From Companilactobacillus halodurans (lineage in GTDB: Bacteria > Bacillota > Bacilli > Lactobacillales > Lactobacillaceae): a stretch of 64,000 nt of DNA. The DNA lies in assembly GCF_009600985.1 (NCBI RefSeq), contig NZ_VDFP01000005.1, forward strand, positions 1 through 64,000, read 5' to 3'. Positions 62,554-64,000 of the stretch are shown here, in pieces. Within the stretch, counting starts at the first letter, position 1, and each line of letters begins with the position of its first letter. Position numbers and translations under genes: made by a program. The notes below the pieces were generated by a model. It had not been told where the DNA came from, searched no databases, and saw only the letters and a list, made by a program, of their open reading frames with translations.

Positions 62554-62582
62554 TATAGTATAAACTTTTGGTTAATACTATA
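62554..62582. promoter_or_regulatory. Candidate LysR dyad operator
   Basis: TATAGTAT and ATACTATA are perfect 8-bp arms spaced by 13 bases. The site contains T-N11-A spacing and lies between the divergent lysR and secreted-protein genes, so autoregulation and control of the rightward genes are both possible. Confidence 0.65.
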
Positions 62583-62662
62583 TCAATTTATAGATTCTTC
62601 TAATTTCTTTTTATCCTCGTATACTGGTATTTGTAATCAAGAACGAATGCAGCGGAAAGGAA

Positions 62663-63043
62663 ATGAGGATAATAAAGACTAAAGGAATACTTAGTACGCT
62701 TTTCTTTGTAGCAGTTTTGTTGTTTATCAGTTTCACAGTGGGTTCCAAGGCGAGTGAAATTGTTCAAGGCAGCTCCCAAAAAGAAATATCGACCAAAAAT
62801 GTAGTTGGTACTTGGGTTAATCATCACGATAAGAATTTACATCAAAAAATCACCTTCACTAAGAATCATAAATGGCATGAGAATCAACATGATATAAAGA
62901 ATATCTATTCCGGACATTGGAAGATTATTGGCAAGCGAACTATTAAGTTGACGCCGTATAACGAAAAAATAGTTTTTGATAAAAATAATTTCCACCAAAT
63001 AAAGGTCGTAAATTATCATCACATTTTAAATAAGAAAAAATAA
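62663..63043 (+). CDS. Small secreted protein, lipocalin-like strand pattern
   Basis: A 126-residue protein. An N-terminal hydrophobic helix (GILSTLFFVAVLLFISFTVG) acts as signal or anchor. A basic beta-rich domain follows with GTWVNHHDKNLHQKITFT, HWKIIGKRTIKLTP and IVFDKNNF, a layout seen in small lipocalin-like proteins. I do not recognise a specific family. AAAGG precedes the ATG closely. It sits 16 bp before an SDR gene in a probable operon. Eleven histidines, mostly in the exported part, are notable. Confidence 0.6.
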   Translation: MRIIKTKGILSTLFFVAVLLFISFTVGSKASEIVQGSSQKEISTKNVVGTWVNHHDKNLHQKITFTKNHKWHENQHDIKNIYSGHWKIIGKRTIKLTPYNEKIVFDKNNFHQIKVVNYHHILNKKK

Positions 63044-63059
63044 CTAGGAGGACATTAAT

Positions 63060-63803
63060 ATGTCAGTAAAAAATAAAGTAGTTGTAATTACAGGAGCATC
63101 ATCAGGTATTGGAGAAGCTACTGCTAAATTGTTAGCAAGTAATGGAGGTAAAGTTGTTTTAGGAGCAAGACGAGAAGAGCGTTTACAAAAAATCAGTGAA
63201 GAAATTAATAATGATGGTGGACAAGCTACTTATAAAGCCACTGATGTCACAAAGCCCGAAGATTTAAAGTCATTGGTAGAATTAGCCAAATCAAAATTTG
63301 GTGCCATCGATGTTATCTTCAATAATGCGGGAATCATGTTGACTTCACCAGTTAGTGAATTGAAAGTAGACGATTGGAATAAGATGGTCGATGTTAATTT
63401 GAAAGGTGTTCTTAATGGTGTTGCTGCAGTAATGCCAGACTTCACGGCTCAAAAACATGGTCAAATCGTAACTACATCTTCAGTTGCTGGTTTGAAAGGT
63501 TCAATTGGTTCCGGCGTTTATGGAGCAACTAAATTTGCGGTCAGAGATTTGATGGAAGTAATCCGTATGGAAAGTGCCCAGGAGAAAACTAATATTAGAA
63601 CTGCTACTTTGTATCCAGCAGCTATTAATACTGAATTGTTGAAACACATTACTGATGACAATTCCAAACAAAGAATGGATAAATTTTATCAAGCCGTTGG
63701 AATCACACCTGATGCAATTGCACGTGTAGTTAACTTTGCAATTGATCAACCAGAAGATGTCAACGTTAACGAATTTACGATTTACCCAACTAAACAAGGC
63801 TAA
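63060..63803 (+). CDS. Short-chain dehydrogenase/reductase
   Basis: A 247-residue classical SDR. The cofactor motif TGASSGIGEATAKLL (from 11), the ARREERL end of beta-2 (pointing to NADPH), NNAGIM, the catalytic Ser in TTSSVAG and YGATKFAV are all present. It probably reduces a small carbonyl compound. AGGAGG precedes the ATG. It is followed 15 bases later by another NAD(P)-binding protein gene, suggesting a redox operon under the divergent LysR. Confidence 0.88.
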   Translation: MSVKNKVVVITGASSGIGEATAKLLASNGGKVVLGARREERLQKISEEINNDGGQATYKATDVTKPEDLKSLVELAKSKFGAIDVIFNNAGIMLTSPVSELKVDDWNKMVDVNLKGVLNGVAAVMPDFTAQKHGQIVTTSSVAGLKGSIGSGVYGATKFAVRDLMEVIRMESAQEKTNIRTATLYPAAINTELLKHITDDNSKQRMDKFYQAVGITPDAIARVVNFAIDQPEDVNVNEFTIYPTKQG

Positions 63804-63818
63804 TTTAAAGGAGAATTT

Positions 63819-64000
63819 ATGCAACGAGTAATTTTATTAGGTGCAACAAGCAATATTTCTAAGTATTTGATTCCAATGTTATTAGAAGAAACTGATTGTG
63901 AATTGACGCTTTTTGCCAGACAAGCTACCAAGAGGTTGACGCAGTATCAAGATAATCCACGAGTAACTTTGATTGATGGCAATTGGAATAATCAAGCTGA
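63819..64000 (+). CDS. NAD(P)-binding (NmrA/SDR-like) protein, truncated by window edge
   Basis: The first 60 codons only. The start MQRVILLGATSNISKYLIPMLL shows a Rossmann GxxxxI-type glycine motif and CELTLFARQATK the second strand, as in atypical SDR/NmrA-like NAD(P)H-binding proteins. AAAGGAGA precedes the ATG. It continues the SDR operon beyond the window. Confidence 0.75.
   Translation, partial: MQRVILLGATSNISKYLIPMLLEETDCELTLFARQATKRLTQYQDNPRVTLIDGNWNNQA

Overview
The window looks like the chromosome of a low-GC Gram-positive lactic acid bacterium of the family Lactobacillaceae. The gene repertoire (SLAP-type surface proteins, a WxL protein, several PTS and glycosidase operons, CcpA-type cre boxes, SUF rather than ISC) resembles the Companilactobacillus (alimentarius/farciminis) group. 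That placement is inference from gene content. I see no rRNA, tRNA, CRISPR array, prophage or insertion sequence.

Layout. 1-10.2 kb: a fructokinase gene killed by one stop codon, a guanine-deaminase-like gene, a MurJ/YtgP-like flippase, a frameshifted DUF1304 gene, guaB, an amino-acid permease and a PatB/MalY-type C-S lyase. Three copies of a roughly 125-bp palindromic repeat abut the 3' ends of two genes here. 10.2-16 kb: an AEC transporter, a succinate-semialdehyde-type dehydrogenase, an amino-acid permease, a frameshifted Rgg-type regulator and a ProX-like deacylase. 16.2-21.6 kb: a complete sufCDSUB-sufT operon. 21.7-24.5 kb: two secreted SLAP proteins. 24.6-27.5 kb: a TrpXYZ-type ABC importer preceded by a leader that encodes a 15-residue peptide with a Trp codon and can fold into alternative hairpins. 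27.6-29.4 kb: a YibE/YibF pair. 29.5-34.6 kb: GH13 and GH31 alpha-glucosidases around an aldo/keto reductase.

34.7-42.1 kb holds the most interesting locus. A GntR regulator precedes an eight-gene-scale unit (seven structural genes): orphan PTS EIIC, small membrane protein, DUF871/MupG-like 6-phosphoglycosidase, amidohydrolase/deacetylase, DgaE-like ammonia lyase, DagF-like KDPG aldolase and a KDG-type kinase. Its promoter carries a perfect 26-bp palindrome and a cre box. Together the genes read as uptake and breakdown of a conjugate of an N-acylated amino-sugar acid to pyruvate and glyceraldehyde-3-phosphate.

42.2-45.9 kb: a divergently regulated beta-glucoside-type PTS operon with a ChbG/YdjC deacetylase, controlled by a BglG-family antiterminator through a recognisable RAT/terminator pair. 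46.1-49.8 kb: LysR facing a TIM-barrel protein, an SDR and a shikimate/quinate dehydrogenase. 50.0-52.5 kb: WxL surface protein. 52.6-57.6 kb: alpha-glucoside PTS (EIICBA) and GH4 6-phospho-alpha-glucosidase with an RpiR regulator, plus a small four-helix membrane protein that shares both operator and cre. 57.7-64 kb: an OYE reductase/HxlR pair, a membrane GDPD, an ASCH protein, LysR, a small secreted protein, an SDR and a truncated NAD(P)-binding protein at the window edge.

Many transcripts end in clear intrinsic terminators, several shared by convergent genes. Carbon-catabolite control appears throughout: cre-like boxes precede the sucrose/fructose, dehydrogenase, GH31, amino-sugar-acid, beta-glucoside and alpha-glucoside genes.
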